A stretch of 64,000 bases of DNA, taken from JAPXSY01 sp033812795 (GTDB lineage: Bacteria; Verrucomicrobiota; Kiritimatiellia; RFP12; UBA1067). Position 1 is the stretch's first letter. Each line of letters begins with the position of its first letter. The translations under genes were made by a program, and so were the position numbers. This document shows, one piece after another, positions 44,149 through 52,826 of the stretch. The stretch lies in contig JAPXSY010000005.1 of NCBI GenBank assembly GCA_033812795.1, forward strand, positions 27,443-91,442. The letters run 5' to 3'. The notes beneath the pieces are model-generated. The model made no database searches. It worked only from the letters and a program-made list of their open reading frames with translations, and was not told the origin of the DNA.

Positions 44149-45471
44149 ATGAACCTGTTTATCCTTACCTTCCTCCTGTTGGCCCTCGTTTTGGTGTTGC
44201 TCGTCGTGCTGATCGTGCGCACAGGACGCGACGCGCCTGACCGCGCGGCGCTGGCCCGGTTGCAGACGCGCGACGCGGACTATCAGGAGGCGACCCGGCT
44301 CCTGCGGGAACAATCGGAGCGGCTGGAGTCGCTGCAAGTGGAGAATGCCCGGCTGACCGCCGAGTTGGAGCACGAGCGTCGCAACGCAGCGGAGAAACTC
44401 CGGTTGCTGCAAGATGCCGAAACGCGGCTCAAAACCGAGTTCGAGAATCTCGCCAACCGCATTTTCGAGGACAAGGGCAAGGCTTTCACCGAACAGAACC
44501 GCGAACGCCTCACCGGTCTGCTGCAGCCGCTGAAGGAGCAGCTTGACGGGTTCCGCAAACGTGTGGACGAGGTTCACAAGGACGGAACCGAGCAATCCGC
44601 CCGCCTGCTGGAGCAGGTGCGCCAGCTTCAGGAACTCAGCAACAGGGTCAGCGACGAGGCCAATCAACTGGCGCGTGCCATCAAGGGCGACGCCAAACGG
44701 CAGGGGGATTGGGGTGAATTGATCGTCGAACGGCTGTTCGAGGCCTCCGGACTGGAGGACGGACGCGAATATGAGGCCCAACCCCTGTTGCGGACCGAGG
44801 ACGGCGCGGCACGGCGTCCCGATTTCGTGGTCCACCTGCCGCAGGGAAAATCGGTCATCGTGGACTCCAAAGTTTCGCTGACCGCCTATGAGCGGTACTG
44901 CAATGCCGAGACCGAAGAGGATCGGCGCGGTGCGCTGGAGGCGCATGTGCAGTCAATACGGCGTCATTTGGAGGAGTTGCGCGGCAAGAACTACACCGCG
45001 CTGCTTGGAAACCGGACGCTGGACTTTGTGCTGATGTGCATCCCGATCGAGTCCGCGTACCAGACCGCCCTGCAGGCAGACCCCAAGCTGCTGTACGATC
45101 TGGCCCAAACCCGTGTCGTGATCACCGGACCGTCCACGCTCATGATCACGCTCAAACTGATCGCGCAGATCTGGCGGCGCGAAAAGGAGAATCGCCACGC
45201 CGAGCAGATCGCCGACCGCGCGGGACGCCTCTACGACCAGGTCACCCTGATTGTCGAGGCCATGACCGCCGCGAAGAAAAATCTGGCCGAGACCACGAAC
45301 TGTTTCGACCTCGCGCTGGCCCGGCTTCAAACCGGCCGGGGGAATCTGGTCGGACGCATCGAAGTGCTGCGGAAACTCGGCGCCAAGGTCAGCAAGGCCT
45401 TGCCGCCGCAAGTCATCGAAGCCGCTCTGGCGACCGAACCCGCAGAAGACGACGAACCCGCGCAACCGTGA
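44149..45471 (+). CDS. rmuC: DNA recombination protein RmuC
   Basis: A 440-residue protein with one N-terminal transmembrane segment (ILTFLLLALVLVLLVVLIV), a long coiled coil (about 35-190), and the RmuC nuclease-like domain: GDWGELIVERLFEASGL, RRPDFVVHLPQGKSVIVDSKVSL and the D-x-K pair. Members limit inversion at inverted repeats and act near replication forks. It follows recD with a 90-bp gap. The ATG at 44149 gives the membrane segment right at the start. A CCGCCGCTCGGCGG hairpin follows the stop, before the convergent methyltransferase gene. Confidence 0.93.
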   Translation: MNLFILTFLLLALVLVLLVVLIVRTGRDAPDRAALARLQTRDADYQEATRLLREQSERLESLQVENARLTAELEHERRNAAEKLRLLQDAETRLKTEFENLANRIFEDKGKAFTEQNRERLTGLLQPLKEQLDGFRKRVDEVHKDGTEQSARLLEQVRQLQELSNRVSDEANQLARAIKGDAKRQGDWGELIVERLFEASGLEDGREYEAQPLLRTEDGAARRPDFVVHLPQGKSVIVDSKVSLTAYERYCNAETEEDRRGALEAHVQSIRRHLEELRGKNYTALLGNRTLDFVLMCIPIESAYQTALQADPKLLYDLAQTRVVITGPSTLMITLKLIAQIWRREKENRHAEQIADRAGRLYDQVTLIVEAMTAAKKNLAETTNCFDLALARLQTGRGNLVGRIEVLRKLGAKVSKALPPQVIEAALATEPAEDDEPAQP

Positions 45472-45510
45472 GGCGCGCACAGAGGGATGGGCCCGCCGCC
45501 GCTCGGCGGA

Positions 45511-46269
45511 TCAGGTTTCCGTCTTGCCGCTTCGAGACACGGGAGCGTTCCGGGAGGCCCAGTCAGCCTGACGCGCCACGCCCATCATAATCGCGACGTC
45601 ATCGTCGGAATAAACCCCGCGGGAGAAGATGCGCTGCACGCCCTGCATCATGTGATCAGCCTTATCCTCCTTCATGAAGCCGATCTGCAGCAGCATCGCG
45701 CGCCACAACTCCAGCATCTTGGTTTTGCGGGCAGCCACCGCAGGGGCCGATTTCTCGACCGGCGGCTCGTAGATGCCGACCGCCGCAAACAGCTCGTAAC
45801 AACAGATCATCACCGCCTGCGCCAGATTGATCGAGGTGTAGGCGAGTGCGACCGGAATCCGGATCAAATGCGTGCACAACCCGATCTCGTCATTCAGCAG
45901 TCCCTTGTCCTCCCGCCCGAACACGAGCGCGACCCGGCCCTGCTCCGCCAGGCGCAAGAGTTCGGGCGCCCACTCCCGAGGAGTCTTCACGTGCTGACGG
46001 TAGAGTCCGCCGCGTGCCGTGGTGCCCACCGTGAACGCGCAGTCCGCAACCGCCTCGGCCAGCGAGGCCGTCACGCGCCGCCTCTTCAGGACATCCGTCG
46101 CGTGGACCGCCATGCGTTCCGCCTCCGCCGGATCGTCGCACAACTGCGGCGCGGCAAGAACGAGGTCACCGATCCCCATGTTCGCCATTGCGCGGCAGAC
46201 CGCCCCCACGTTGCCGTGGTACAACGTGCCCACCAGAACGACCCGAATGTTTTTCAAGACCTCACCCAT
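45511..46269 (-). CDS. TrmJ-like SPOUT RNA 2'-O-methyltransferase
   Basis: A 252-residue SPOUT-fold methyltransferase, closest to TrmJ. The N-terminal IRVVLVGTLYHGNVGAVCRA contains the substrate-binding Asn/Arg. GDLVLAAPQL follows, and the knot region has LVFGREDKGLLNDEI and IPVALAYTSINLAQAVMI. TrmJ methylates the 2'-OH of position 32 in tRNA. In most members the last loop has PSLNLAQAV, so YTSIN is a mild variant. Two adjacent ATG codons occur; 46269 has the better spacing from GGGAGG. Confidence 0.85.
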   Translation of the reverse strand: MGEVLKNIRVVLVGTLYHGNVGAVCRAMANMGIGDLVLAAPQLCDDPAEAERMAVHATDVLKRRRVTASLAEAVADCAFTVGTTARGGLYRQHVKTPREWAPELLRLAEQGRVALVFGREDKGLLNDEIGLCTHLIRIPVALAYTSINLAQAVMICCYELFAAVGIYEPPVEKSAPAVAARKTKMLELWRAMLLQIGFMKEDKADHMMQGVQRIFSRGVYSDDDVAIMMGVARQADWASRNAPVSRSGKTET

Positions 46270-46400
46270 CATCCGCCTCCCGTCGATTCAGGTACCTTAC
46301 CGTATCAGCGGCCCGGTCGCGAACGAAAAACGCGCCGTGTCGCGACTCGACAAACGGGAAACGGGTCGTGTATCGTATATGCACCAAAGAAAGGGGACTT

Positions 46401-47723
46401 ATGAAATTGACTCGTCGGACAATGTTGAAGCGGACCGCGCTTGCCGGAATGCCGTTCCTTCTTCCCTCTTCCATCCGGGCGGCGACGACCTCGCCCAACA
46501 GCCGCCCCACTCTCGGGGTGATCGGCATGGGCATCCGGAGCCGCCAACTGCTCGACTCGTTCTGCCACGATATGCAGGTTCTCGCGATCTGCGATGCGGA
46601 CACCACGCGCCGCGAGGACGGGTGCGGACGGGTGAATGCGTATTATGCCCGTTTCCCCGAAAAAGGAACGGGCGGCTGTGTGGCGCTACGCGACTTCCGC
46701 GACCTGCTCGCGCGGCGGGACATCGATGCGGTATATATCGGCACACCCGACCACTGGCACGCCTTTCAGGCGATCGCCGCGTTGCGGGCGGGCAAGGATG
46801 TCTATTGTGAGAAGCCGCTGACGCACAACATCCATGAGTCGCTGGCCCTCATGCGGGTTGTCCGGGAAACGGGCCGCGTGCTGCAAACCGGTGCCCAGCA
46901 GCGTTCTGACAAGACCTTCCGGGTGGCGTGCGAACTGGTGCGCAACGGGTGCATCGGGAAAATCGAACGTATCGACTGCTCGTTCGGCGGACCCGCGCGG
47001 CCCTACAATCTCACCGCCGAGCCGCTGGAGCCGGGACTGGATTGGGATCTGTGGTGCGGCCCGGGACCGCTTGTTCCCTACAACTCCGTCCTCTCGCCGC
47101 GCGGCGTGCATTCGCACTTCCCGCGCTGGCGTGGATTCCGCGAATTCGGCGGCGGCAGCACGGCTGATCTCGGGGCGCACCACCTCGACATCATCCAATG
47201 GGCATTGGATCGGGATGCCTCGGGACCGGTGGAGGCCCGACCGCCCGCAGAGGCCAAAGCCGGCTTCGGCGCCGAACTGGTTTACGCTGACGGCGTGACG
47301 GTCCGCCACATTTCGGGCGGGTTCAGCATCCGGTTCTACGGGACCGAAGGAGTCATCGACGTCGGTCGCGGCACCTTCCGGCTCGAACGGCAGGGACAGG
47401 AGATCGCCCGCTTCCTGAAGCGTGAGGACGGCTCATCCTGTGAGGCCCAAGTGCTGAAAGCCGAACGCGCGTTTCTCGCGAACGCCAAGGTGAAGCTCTA
47501 CAACAGCCGCTCGCACCTCTCGGACTTTCTCGCCTGCATGGCGAACCGCAAGGCCCCGATCTCGAATGTGGAGGTCGGCGCGCGTTCGGCCATCTGCTGT
47601 CACCTGCTCAATCAGGCGTACTACAACCGCGAACCGATCCGCTGGGACCCGGAGGGGCTCCGGCTGACGGGCGGGAATCCGGCCTGGCTGACGCGGGAGT
47701 ACCGCGAACCGTGGAGCGTGTGA
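46401..47723 (+). CDS. Second Gfo/Idh/MocA oxidoreductase with Tat-like signal
   Basis: A 440-residue member of the same family as the gene at 40674 but not a close copy. The signal has RR followed by a hydrophobic run (TRRTMLKRTALAGMPFLLPS). The Rossmann start is PTLGVIGMGIRSRQLL, followed by YIGTPDHWHAFQAIAALRAG and CEKPLTHN with the catalytic Lys. GSTADLGAHHLDIIQWAL is the C-terminal domain motif. AAAGGGG lies five bases before the ATG at 46401. The stop overlaps the start of the dCMP deaminase by one base. It is likely to act on sugars or inositols outside the cytoplasm. Confidence 0.9.
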   Translation: MKLTRRTMLKRTALAGMPFLLPSSIRAATTSPNSRPTLGVIGMGIRSRQLLDSFCHDMQVLAICDADTTRREDGCGRVNAYYARFPEKGTGGCVALRDFRDLLARRDIDAVYIGTPDHWHAFQAIAALRAGKDVYCEKPLTHNIHESLALMRVVRETGRVLQTGAQQRSDKTFRVACELVRNGCIGKIERIDCSFGGPARPYNLTAEPLEPGLDWDLWCGPGPLVPYNSVLSPRGVHSHFPRWRGFREFGGGSTADLGAHHLDIIQWALDRDASGPVEARPPAEAKAGFGAELVYADGVTVRHISGGFSIRFYGTEGVIDVGRGTFRLERQGQEIARFLKREDGSSCEAQVLKAERAFLANAKVKLYNSRSHLSDFLACMANRKAPISNVEVGARSAICCHLLNQAYYNREPIRWDPEGLRLTGGNPAWLTREYREPWSV

Positions 47724-48235
47724 TGACAAAAAGAAAAAAGACGATCGCGGATCCGCGACCCGACTGGGACACCTATTTCATGGAGATCGCGCGGGTGACA
47801 GCCATGCGCGCCAACTGTTCACGCCGCAAGGTGGCGGCCGTGGTGGTGTCGGACAACCGGATCATCTCGACCGGTTACAACGGCACCCCGCGGGGAGTCA
47901 CCAACTGTTTCGCGGGGGGATGCGCGCGATGCGCGGGAACGGCACCCTCCGGCTCCAGCCTGGAAGAGTGCATCTGCGTCCACGCCGAACAGAACGCGAT
48001 CTGTCAGGCGGCCTATTACGGCACCCGGCTGGCAGGCGCGACGATCTATGTGACCATCAGCCCGTGCCTGACCTGCGCAAAATTGATCATCAACGCCGGA
48101 ATCAAAGAGGTCGTCTATGACGGCGATTACGCTTTCACCGAACAAACCGAGCGTTTGCTACAGGAAGCGGGCGTGACATGCCGTCGATACGTGAGCGGAG
48201 CAGGCGTCTGCTTGCCCGCGAGCCAAGGCGAATAA
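47723..48235 (+). CDS. comEB: dCMP/deoxycytidylate deaminase
   Basis: A 170-residue zinc deaminase converting dCMP to dUMP for thymidylate synthesis. The zinc and proton-shuttle site is CVHAEQNAI, and the two Cys ligands are in SPCLTCAK. The N-terminal part has RDWDTYFMEIA-like PDWDTYFMEIARVTA and the CSRRKVAAVVV strand. ATG at 47723 overlaps the preceding stop (TGATG). A GTG at 47711 is possible but lies inside the oxidoreductase gene. It is transcriptionally joined to carbohydrate genes for no obvious reason. Confidence 0.93.
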   Translation: MTKRKKTIADPRPDWDTYFMEIARVTAMRANCSRRKVAAVVVSDNRIISTGYNGTPRGVTNCFAGGCARCAGTAPSGSSLEECICVHAEQNAICQAAYYGTRLAGATIYVTISPCLTCAKLIINAGIKEVVYDGDYAFTEQTERLLQEAGVTCRRYVSGAGVCLPASQGE

Positions 48236-48245
48236 AGGAGACCTC

Positions 48246-49442
48246 ATGATCCGACTGCTTCCGCAACTCGTCCTGGCCGTTCTGTGCGCGGGATTTCCCG
48301 GTGCTGCCGAGACCGCTCCGAACACATTCGGCAACCACGTCGTGGCGCGGGGCGCGTTTCAAAACGCCCGCATCCGTTTCGAACGCGAACAGCGGGGAAC
48401 GGTGGCGTTTCTCGGCGGATCCATCACCGAGATGAACGGCTACCGCCCGATGGTGTGCAGCATCCTGACCAACCGTTTCCCCCGGACCGCGTTCACCTTT
48501 ATTCAGGCGGGCATCTCCTCGACCTGTTCGACCACCGGCGCCTTCCGTTTCGGAACCGATGTGCTGTCGCAGGGACGGGTCGATCTGCTCTTTATCGAAT
48601 TCGCGGTGAATGACGATCAGGACGCCCATCATGACCGAAACGCCTGCATCCGCGGCATGGAGGGGATCGTGCGGCAAGCGCGGCGGGCCAATCCCGAAAT
48701 GGACATCGTGATCACCTTTTTCGTGAACGAGTTCATCCTCAAAACCCTGCAAGCCGGACGGACGCCGCTCACGATCGAGGCGCATGAAGCGGTGGCGGCC
48801 CATTACGCGATCCCCACGATCCATCTGGCCGGCGAGGTGGCGAAGCGGATCACGGCGGGAAGCCTCACCTGGAAACAGTTCGGCGGCGTGCATCCCGCAC
48901 CGCTCGGCAACGCCCTCTGCGCCAGCATGATCCGCGAACTTATGGACCGCGCCTGGTCCCGTCCGCTCACTCCGGAATCCGCAACCGTACCCGCCCCAAT
49001 GCCGCCAACGCCGCTGGATCCGCTGAACTACGCAAACGGCCGTTTCCTCGATCCTGCGGCAGCACGCTTCGGCCAAGGCTGGACTCTCGGCATTCCGGAT
49101 TGGCAGAGCCTGCCCGGCACCAAACGGCCGCGTTTTTCCGCCATCCCCATGCTGTGCGCGACCGAACCGGGCTCGGAATTGACCCTGGCGTTTGAGGGTA
49201 CCGCGATCGGCGCGTACCTTGTGGCGGGTCCGGACGCCGGCACCGTCGCGGTCCGCATCGACGGCAAGCCGTTCCCTGACGTGAATCTTGATCACGCCTA
49301 CAGCAAAGGGTTGCATTACCCCCGCACGGTGATGTTCGGAACCGGTCTCGACGCGGGACCGCATACGCTGAGCCTGCGTATCGCGCCGACCACGTCCAGT
49401 ACCGGCCACGCGATACGCATCATGCGTTTCGCTGCGAACTGA
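48246..49442 (+). CDS. Secreted SGNH/GDSL hydrolase with C-terminal beta domain
   Basis: A 398-residue exported esterase. A signal peptide (LLPQLVLAVLCAGFPGAAET) leads to an SGNH domain with VAFLGGSITEMNGY (nucleophile Ser in GGSIT), IQAGISSTCSTTG, a FAVNDDQ block III and GGVHPAPLGNALCA with the catalytic His. Residues after about 270 form a beta-rich carbohydrate-binding-like domain (FEGTAIGAYLVAGPDAGTV). Probable role is deacylation of a plant or algal polysaccharide. AAAGGAG lies six bases before the ATG at 48246, ten bases after the deaminase stop. Confidence 0.85.
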   Translation: MIRLLPQLVLAVLCAGFPGAAETAPNTFGNHVVARGAFQNARIRFEREQRGTVAFLGGSITEMNGYRPMVCSILTNRFPRTAFTFIQAGISSTCSTTGAFRFGTDVLSQGRVDLLFIEFAVNDDQDAHHDRNACIRGMEGIVRQARRANPEMDIVITFFVNEFILKTLQAGRTPLTIEAHEAVAAHYAIPTIHLAGEVAKRITAGSLTWKQFGGVHPAPLGNALCASMIRELMDRAWSRPLTPESATVPAPMPPTPLDPLNYANGRFLDPAAARFGQGWTLGIPDWQSLPGTKRPRFSAIPMLCATEPGSELTLAFEGTAIGAYLVAGPDAGTVAVRIDGKPFPDVNLDHAYSKGLHYPRTVMFGTGLDAGPHTLSLRIAPTTSSTGHAIRIMRFAAN

Positions 49443-49446
49443 CGCA

Positions 49447-49477
49447 CGACCCGCGACATTCGACCTGCGACGTTTGG
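49447..49477. repeat. Isolated core module of the dispersed repeat
   Basis: CGACCCGCGACATTCGACC followed by TGCGACGTTTGG, five bases after the SGNH hydrolase stop. It matches the reverse complement of the core in the elements at 33620-33655 and 33905-33940. A T-rich stretch and a TGGTAGACT extended -10-like sequence (49505-49513) follow, before the IMPase gene. Confidence 0.6.
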
Positions 49478-49594
49478 TTTTTTTGGTTTGCCGGTCCGGT
49501 TTTGTGGTAGACTGATCACAATGAACACGACCCATTGGAAAAGCAACCGGCCTTCCGGATCCGCCCTGACGGATCCCCGTCAAAAGGTTTTGCC

Positions 49595-50401
49595 ATGACC
49601 CCCAACCATCTGCTCGCCATCGCTTCCCACGCCACGCGCCGCGCCGGTGAATATGTGCTCGCCAACCTCCACCGGCGCGGTGATGTCAACACGCTTCTGC
49701 GCACCGATGTGAAACACAAACTGGATATCGAGGCTCAGGAGATCGCCACAGAAACGATTCTTGCCGCCTTTCCCGACCATGCCATCCTCGGAGAGGAAAC
49801 GTGCGACACCCCGCTGCCCGAGAGCGATTATGTCTGGGTCGTCGACCCCATCGACGGCACCATCAACTTTTTCCACGGCCTGCCCTTGTGGTGTTGCTCG
49901 GTCGCGGTACGCCACCGGGGACAAACCGTCGCGGGCTCGGTCTTCCTCCCGGAACTGCGGCAACTGTACGAGGCCACCTGCGACGGGCCCGCATACTGCA
50001 ACGGCGTGCCGCTGAAGGTTTCGTCCACTGACCGTTTGGAACACGCCATGCTCGCCACCGGTGCGGACAAATGGGATCTCGGGACCTATGCCTTCACATT
50101 TATGCGGCGCGTCGCTGAAATCGCGCAGCGGCCGCGGATTCTGGGTGCCGCCGCAGTGGATCTCTGTCTGGTGGCTGCCGGTAAATTGGACGGGTATTTC
50201 GAATCCGGCATTTATCACTGGGATATGGCGGCGGCCGGACTGATCGTCGAACGTGCCGGAGGCACCTGTGAAATCCTGCGCGAGTTCCCCGGATACCGCA
50301 TCGCGTTTCTCGCAACCAACGGCGTGCTGCACGCCGCATGCCGCGACGCGCTCCTGCCGTTACTCGCCTCCTCTCAACCCAAAACCGGAGCGCAACCGTG
50401 A
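49595..50401 (+). CDS. Inositol-monophosphatase family protein
   Basis: A 268-residue Mg-dependent sugar or inositol phosphatase. The metal sites are ILGEET, WVVDPIDGTINFFHGLP and, near the C-terminus, YHWDMAAAGLIVERAGG. Members dephosphorylate inositol phosphate, fructose-1,6-bisphosphate or histidinol phosphate, and the substrate is not predictable here. The upstream open frame to 49535 begins with TTG and is not conserved. The stop overlaps the thioesterase start (GTGA), so the two are translationally coupled. Confidence 0.92.
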   Translation: MTPNHLLAIASHATRRAGEYVLANLHRRGDVNTLLRTDVKHKLDIEAQEIATETILAAFPDHAILGEETCDTPLPESDYVWVVDPIDGTINFFHGLPLWCCSVAVRHRGQTVAGSVFLPELRQLYEATCDGPAYCNGVPLKVSSTDRLEHAMLATGADKWDLGTYAFTFMRRVAEIAQRPRILGAAAVDLCLVAAGKLDGYFESGIYHWDMAAAGLIVERAGGTCEILREFPGYRIAFLATNGVLHAACRDALLPLLASSQPKTGAQP

Positions 50402-50829
50402 CAGAACCCCGTCGCATCACCCTCCCGTACCGTGTACCGTATGCCGACACCGACCAGATGCGGGTCGTCTATTACGCGAATTATCTGACCTTGTTCGAGC
50501 GCGCGCGCAACGAGCTGATGCGGGACTGCGGCTATACCTACCGCAACCTGGAAGCCGAGGGGTTCGCCCTGCCGGTTCTCGAAGCCCATGTCACATATCA
50601 TGCGCCCGCCACCTATGACGACCTGCTGGAGATCACCGCCTGGTGCGAGCGGTTCCAAGGGGTGCGCCTGACCATCCGGTGCGAAGTGCGGCGCGACGGC
50701 GTGCTTTTGGCGGACGGGTACACGGTGCACGCCCATGTCAACGCCGCCACCCTGCGGCCCACCCGGCCGGGCAAGAATCTGCTGACCGCACTCGGACTCG
50801 TGACCGCCATGCCAGAGGAGAAAGGATGA
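50398..50829 (+). CDS. Hotdog-fold acyl-CoA thioesterase (YbgC/4HBT family)
   Basis: A 143-residue thioesterase. The 4-hydroxybenzoyl-CoA thioesterase signature is visible as VPYADTDQMRVVYYANYLTLFERARNEL, with the catalytic Asp in DTDQMRVVYY. The start is a GTG at 50398 overlapping the IMPase stop; an upstream ATG at 50338 is inside that gene. YbgC proteins are often found with tol-pal genes, but none are here. The substrate is probably a short or medium acyl-CoA. Confidence 0.88.
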   Translation: MTEPRRITLPYRVPYADTDQMRVVYYANYLTLFERARNELMRDCGYTYRNLEAEGFALPVLEAHVTYHAPATYDDLLEITAWCERFQGVRLTIRCEVRRDGVLLADGYTVHAHVNAATLRPTRPGKNLLTALGLVTAMPEEKG

Positions 50830-50866
50830 CTTTCATCCCGTGCGGTCCCCGTGTTATAGTCCCGAC

Positions 50867-51778
50867 ATGAACAACCTTATACCCCGTGTTCCGCAAAATC
50901 CTTGCCGCAGCCGCCGCCCGCGTGGCGCGCGCCGTTGCCTTGCGCTTCTGTTGCTGTCCGCCGGCCTGTCCGCAGGTGCCGCAGACCGGCTTCCCGCACA
51001 CCTCTACCCGCAAAACGATGCGTTTCGCAAAGAGATGGCGGAACTCCGCGCGCGCGGCATCACGCTGACCGACTATCATATTCACATCCGTGGCGGCATG
51101 ACGCCGCAGAAGGCGGCGGAACGCCAGGAGCAAAGCGGCATCCGCAGCGCGATTCTGGAGAACCACGGCCGGGAATGGCCGATCTGCGACAATGCCCGCC
51201 TCGCCGCGTTTCTGGATGACTGTTCCCGTGTGCAGGCCCATGGAAAGCGGCTGCCTGTCGGGATTCAAGTGAATGACCGCGACTGGCACCGGACCCTGGA
51301 TCCGGCCCTGTTCGCCCGGCTGGATTTCGTGCTCGCCGACACCATGATCATGGGCGTGACCGCCGACGGCAAACCGCAGCGCCTCTGGCTGCCGGATGTG
51401 ACGATCGAGAACCCCGAGGCGTGGATGAAAGAATATGTCGCGCACAACCTCCGCATTCTCGACGAACCGATCTCGATCCTTGCCAACCCCACCTACCTGC
51501 CGCCCTGCATTTCGAACCAATATGACCGACTCTGGACGGAAGCGCGCATGCGCGCGGTAATCGCCAAAGCGGTCAGCCGCGGCGTGGCGTTGGAGATCCA
51601 AGCCGAATCGCCCTATCCCAGCCCCGTTTTCATCACGCTGGCGAAATCCATGGGTGCCCGCTTCTCATTCGGCTCGAACAACAAGACTGACCAAACCAAG
51701 AATCCCGCACGCTGGTTCGAGACCCTGCGCAAGCATGACCTGCGGCCCGACCAGCTCTGGACGCCCCAACGCCCGTAA
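50867..51778 (+). CDS. Secreted PHP-like (metal-dependent hydrolase) protein
   Basis: A 303-residue protein with an N-terminal basic region and a hydrophobic signal (CLALLLLSAGLSAGAA). The mature part begins with LTDYHIHIRGGMTP, an HxH motif as in PHP-domain phosphoesterases and amidohydrolases. HG (ENHGREW), a buried acidic FVLADTMIMG and IQAESPYPS follow, with a late GARFSFGSNNK in the place of the last metal ligands. It probably hydrolyses a phosphoester or similar bond outside the cytoplasm. Family assignment is tentative. It lies 37 bases after the thioesterase stop. Confidence 0.62.
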   Translation: MNNLIPRVPQNPCRSRRPRGARRCLALLLLSAGLSAGAADRLPAHLYPQNDAFRKEMAELRARGITLTDYHIHIRGGMTPQKAAERQEQSGIRSAILENHGREWPICDNARLAAFLDDCSRVQAHGKRLPVGIQVNDRDWHRTLDPALFARLDFVLADTMIMGVTADGKPQRLWLPDVTIENPEAWMKEYVAHNLRILDEPISILANPTYLPPCISNQYDRLWTEARMRAVIAKAVSRGVALEIQAESPYPSPVFITLAKSMGARFSFGSNNKTDQTKNPARWFETLRKHDLRPDQLWTPQRP

Positions 51779-51801
51779 CCCCCGTATCGAAAGGAGTTCC
51801 C

Positions 51802-52656
51802 ATGTCCCTGCCCGGACTTACGATCATCGGCGAAAGCATCAACGACTCGATCCCCTCCACCCACGCGCTGTTTGAAGCCCGCGACCTCGATGCCATCGCG
51901 CGGCTCGCGCAAACGCAAGCCGGTCTGGGCGCCGCCTACATTGATGTCAATGTCGGTCCGCGCGCGCCGGACTACATGGCCGAAGTGGTGCGCGCCATCC
52001 AGTCCGCCACAACCGCGCCGTTATCGCTCGACTCCCCGGATCCGCTCCTCGCGCGCGCCGCGCTCGAGGCCTATGACCCCGCGCACGGGGTGCCGATCCT
52101 GAACTCCATCTCCCCCCTGCGGATGGAGATGTTCGAGTTGATCGCGCTCAAGCCCTTCCGCCCGATCCTGCTCGCCTCGGAAACCGTGAGGGACGGCATG
52201 GAGATTCCCTGCCGTACCGCCGAAGAGACTGTCGCCGCAGCCGCCCTCCTGCTGGACGCCGCGCACCGGCACGGGATCGCCAACCACGACTGCATCCTCG
52301 ACCCCGGCATCGCGCCGCTCGGCACCGACACCGAAAACAACATTCACCGCCTCATGGGCGCACTGCGGATCATCCGGGACGATCCCGCGTTCACGGGCGT
52401 GCACCTCTCGGTGGGTCTCAGTAACTTCACGGTCATGCTGCCCCCGCGCCGTGCGGACGGTTCGCCGATCCGGTCCGCGCTGGCCAGCGCGTTCCTGACG
52501 CGGGCCATGCCGCTCGGGCTGGACATGATCATCGGTTCGGTCAAAACGCCCTACACGCTGCTTCCCGAAGGCCATCCCGCCCTGCAGTGCTTCGACGAAT
52601 GCCTCGCGGCCGACGGTTTTGATGTGCTGGAACGCGTGCAGGCGTTTTGCGAATGA
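51802..52656 (+). CDS. Pterin-binding methyltransferase (methyltetrahydrofolate:corrinoid type)
   Basis: A 284-residue TIM barrel of the pterin-binding family (DHPS, MetH middle domain, AcsE). It starts GLTIIGESINDSIPS, then GAAYIDVNVGPRAP, LSLDSPDPLLARAALEAY and ILNSISP, and ends with SVGLSNFTVMLPPR. These are the family's pterin-contacting strands. Absence of the DHPS motif NVTPDSFSDGG argues against folate synthesis. The likely reaction is methyl transfer between tetrahydrofolate and a corrinoid protein. No corrinoid protein gene is next to it. AAAGGAG is five bases before the ATG. Confidence 0.82.
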   Translation: MSLPGLTIIGESINDSIPSTHALFEARDLDAIARLAQTQAGLGAAYIDVNVGPRAPDYMAEVVRAIQSATTAPLSLDSPDPLLARAALEAYDPAHGVPILNSISPLRMEMFELIALKPFRPILLASETVRDGMEIPCRTAEETVAAAALLLDAAHRHGIANHDCILDPGIAPLGTDTENNIHRLMGALRIIRDDPAFTGVHLSVGLSNFTVMLPPRRADGSPIRSALASAFLTRAMPLGLDMIIGSVKTPYTLLPEGHPALQCFDECLAADGFDVLERVQAFCE

Positions 52657-52826
52657 GGCCATTACCGGAAATCCGCGGCGCGCGCCAGACCCACGATCCG
52701 GAACCGTTGGGAATCCGCCTGTCCGGGCAATTGCGGACTTTGAACAAAATTGGATTTCTTTAGCGTAGCGAATCCAGTACAGTATGCGGTGTTTTCATTC
52801 TAATCCGATTCAATCAGGAGTTCAGT

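Noticed and set aside
48135..49583. 482-residue minus-strand ORF opposite the SGNH hydrolase
   Set aside because: The plus strand has signal peptide, ribosome site and catalytic motifs; the minus frame has none.
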